Made by a program: the position numbers and the translations under genes. 6,098 bases of DNA from Flavobacteria bacterium RIFCSPLOWO2_12_FULL_31_7 (GTDB lineage: Bacteria > Bacteroidota > Bacteroidia > Flavobacteriales > Flavobacteriaceae). Below, piece by piece: positions 5,380-6,098 of this stretch (position 1 is the first letter of the stretch; every line of letters starts with the position of its first letter). The notes under the pieces were generated by a model. The model was not told the DNA's origin, searched no databases, and saw only the letters and a program-made list of their open reading frames with translations. Location of the stretch: contig MGWJ01000147.1 of NCBI GenBank assembly GCA_001800945.1, positions 1-6,098 on the forward strand, given 5' to 3'.

Positions 5380-5412
5380 AACCTGATGACTTCATCGGAA
5401 AGTCATCAGGTT
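5380..5412 (+). promoter_or_regulatory. perfect 13-bp hairpin in the rtcB leader
   Basis: AACCTGATGACTT (5380-5392) pairs without mismatch with AAGTCATCAGGTT (5400-5412), loop CATCGGA (5393-5399). It ends 17 bp before the rtcB start codon, and the sequence between is A/G-rich (a suitable unstructured start region). No T run follows on the plus strand. It is most likely an mRNA leader structure acting on translation or stability, or a protein-binding inverted repeat in DNA. Confidence 0.65.
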
Positions 5413-5429
5413 CACAAAAGAAAAAGAAC

Positions 5430-6098
5430 ATGAACACATCATCTATAAACGGAAACGATTTAAAAGAATTAGGATATCCTGAAGGAACTTTAGTTGGGAT
5501 TGCCCTAAGAGTGAATAAAAAAAGAAATGGATTCACTAGAGAAGAAATGTTAGCACATTACAAAAACGTTTTAGAGAATCCAGAAAATTATATTACGGAT
5601 AAACTTTTCGGAAAATTGGCTAATGCCATAATTGAAAAAGCCAATGAAAAACCAGAAGATTTTATTCAGTTAAACGACAATCCAAATGCGTTTTCAGCCT
5701 ACGGATTAGAACATATTGAAGAAGGCGCTAGAAAGCAAATGGAAGTCGCGATGCAATTACCCGTGACAGTTGCTGGCGCCTTGATGCCAGACGCGCATCA
5801 AGGTTATGGTTTGCCAATTGGTGGCGTTTTAGCAACCAAAAACGCAATTATTCCTTACGGAGTTGGTGTAGATATTGGATGTAGAATGGCATTATCTGTG
5901 TATGATATTCCAGAATTCTTTTATTATGAAAACGAAGATAAATTTAAAAGAGAATTACTAGCACATTCAAAATTTGGAGCCGGACACGGATTTACTGGTC
6001 AATATAAAAGTGATCATGCGGTTTTAGAAAGTAAAGTCTTTCAAGACAATGCCTTTGTGAAAAATTTAAAAGACAAAGCTTGGTCGCAATTAGGTTCT
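5430..6098 (+). CDS. rtcB: RtcB-family RNA ligase (partial, 3' end outside window)
   Basis: The first 223 residues are present and the frame is open to the last base. RtcB joins RNA 2',3'-cyclic-phosphate or 3'-phosphate ends to 5'-OH ends using GTP and Mn2+, via a guanylated histidine. Visible signature motifs are MPDAHQGYGLPIGG (119-132) and PYGVGVDIGCRM (142-153), where Asp148 and Cys151 correspond to the family's Mn ligands, and an HGFTG region near 186-190. Arg152 stands where E. coli RtcB has Gly (DIGCGM); this DIGCRM form is, as far as I recall, usual in the slipin-linked subfamily. The GGGNHF motif and the guanylated His lie beyond the window. An N-terminal extension of about 80 residues (KELGYPEGTLVGIALRVNKK) precedes the catalytic fold. 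The ATG at 5430 follows the A/G-rich stretch after the leader hairpin and begins the conserved N-terminus. Own promoter likely at 5325-5364. Confidence 0.95.
   Translation, partial: MNTSSINGNDLKELGYPEGTLVGIALRVNKKRNGFTREEMLAHYKNVLENPENYITDKLFGKLANAIIEKANEKPEDFIQLNDNPNAFSAYGLEHIEEGARKQMEVAMQLPVTVAGALMPDAHQGYGLPIGGVLATKNAIIPYGVGVDIGCRMALSVYDIPEFFYYENEDKFKRELLAHSKFGAGHGFTGQYKSDHAVLESKVFQDNAFVKNLKDKAWSQLGS

Noticed and set aside
1..6098. CRISPR array, insertion sequence or integrase attachment site
   Set aside because: No regularly spaced repeats, transposase or integrase fragments, or terminal inverted repeats were seen. The tRNA-like pieces are not flanked by a duplicated tRNA 3' end of the attachment-site type within the window.

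Overview
The DNA is AT-rich, uses the AT-rich gene starts without Shine-Dalgarno sequences typical of Bacteroidota, and encodes proteins that look flavobacterial (signal peptide ending FLFSQ, Bacteroidota-type MG2/TonB-plug-like secreted protein, DUF4249-like tail). The host is most likely a member of Flavobacteriaceae, probably Flavobacterium or a close relative. This is judged from composition and protein style only.

Layout. Positions 1-99 hold the C-terminus of a probable DUF4249 outer-membrane-associated protein. It is followed 19 bp later by a secreted MG2/plug-like protein (119-1810). A strong bidirectional hairpin terminator (1809-1847) separates this envelope operon from a convergent minus-strand pair: an HD-superfamily phosphohydrolase of the COG4339 type (3532-2921) and a WYL-domain transcriptional regulator (2867-1851). 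That pair is driven by a near-consensus Bacteroidota promoter (TTTG, 19 bp, TAAATTTG). Divergent from it, on the plus strand, is a 683-bp non-coding stretch (3533-4215), then a soluble SPFH/slipin protein (4216-5313), then rtcB (5430 to beyond the window end), encoding the RNA ligase that rejoins 2',3'-cyclic-phosphate and 5'-OH RNA ends.

The non-coding stretch is the most unusual part. It contains tRNA-like pieces in circularly permuted order: T arm, acceptor stem closed by a tiny loop, D arm, with the anticodon-stem strands at the outside. In the best unit (3769-3838) all four tRNA stems can be paired: anticodon stem 5/5, T stem 5/5, acceptor 7/7 with one G-U, and D stem 4/4. A second unit follows directly (3843-3894) with a compensatory T-stem change, and weaker candidates flank them. 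This order resembles the tRNA-like module of bacterial Y RNAs, which in other bacteria are encoded next to rtcB, but no Ro60/Rsr gene is visible here.

A 40-bp element (palindrome plus -7-like box) occurs twice with 39/40 identity: once in front of the tRNA-like RNA/slipin unit (3568-3607) and once in front of rtcB (5325-5364). The first copy also overlaps the -33 box of the divergent HD-WYL promoter. I infer a small regulon, probably an RNA-damage/repair module in which a tRNA-like ncRNA, a slipin scaffold and RtcB act together under common control, with the WYL protein as candidate regulator. Just before rtcB lies a perfect 13-bp leader hairpin (5380-5412).
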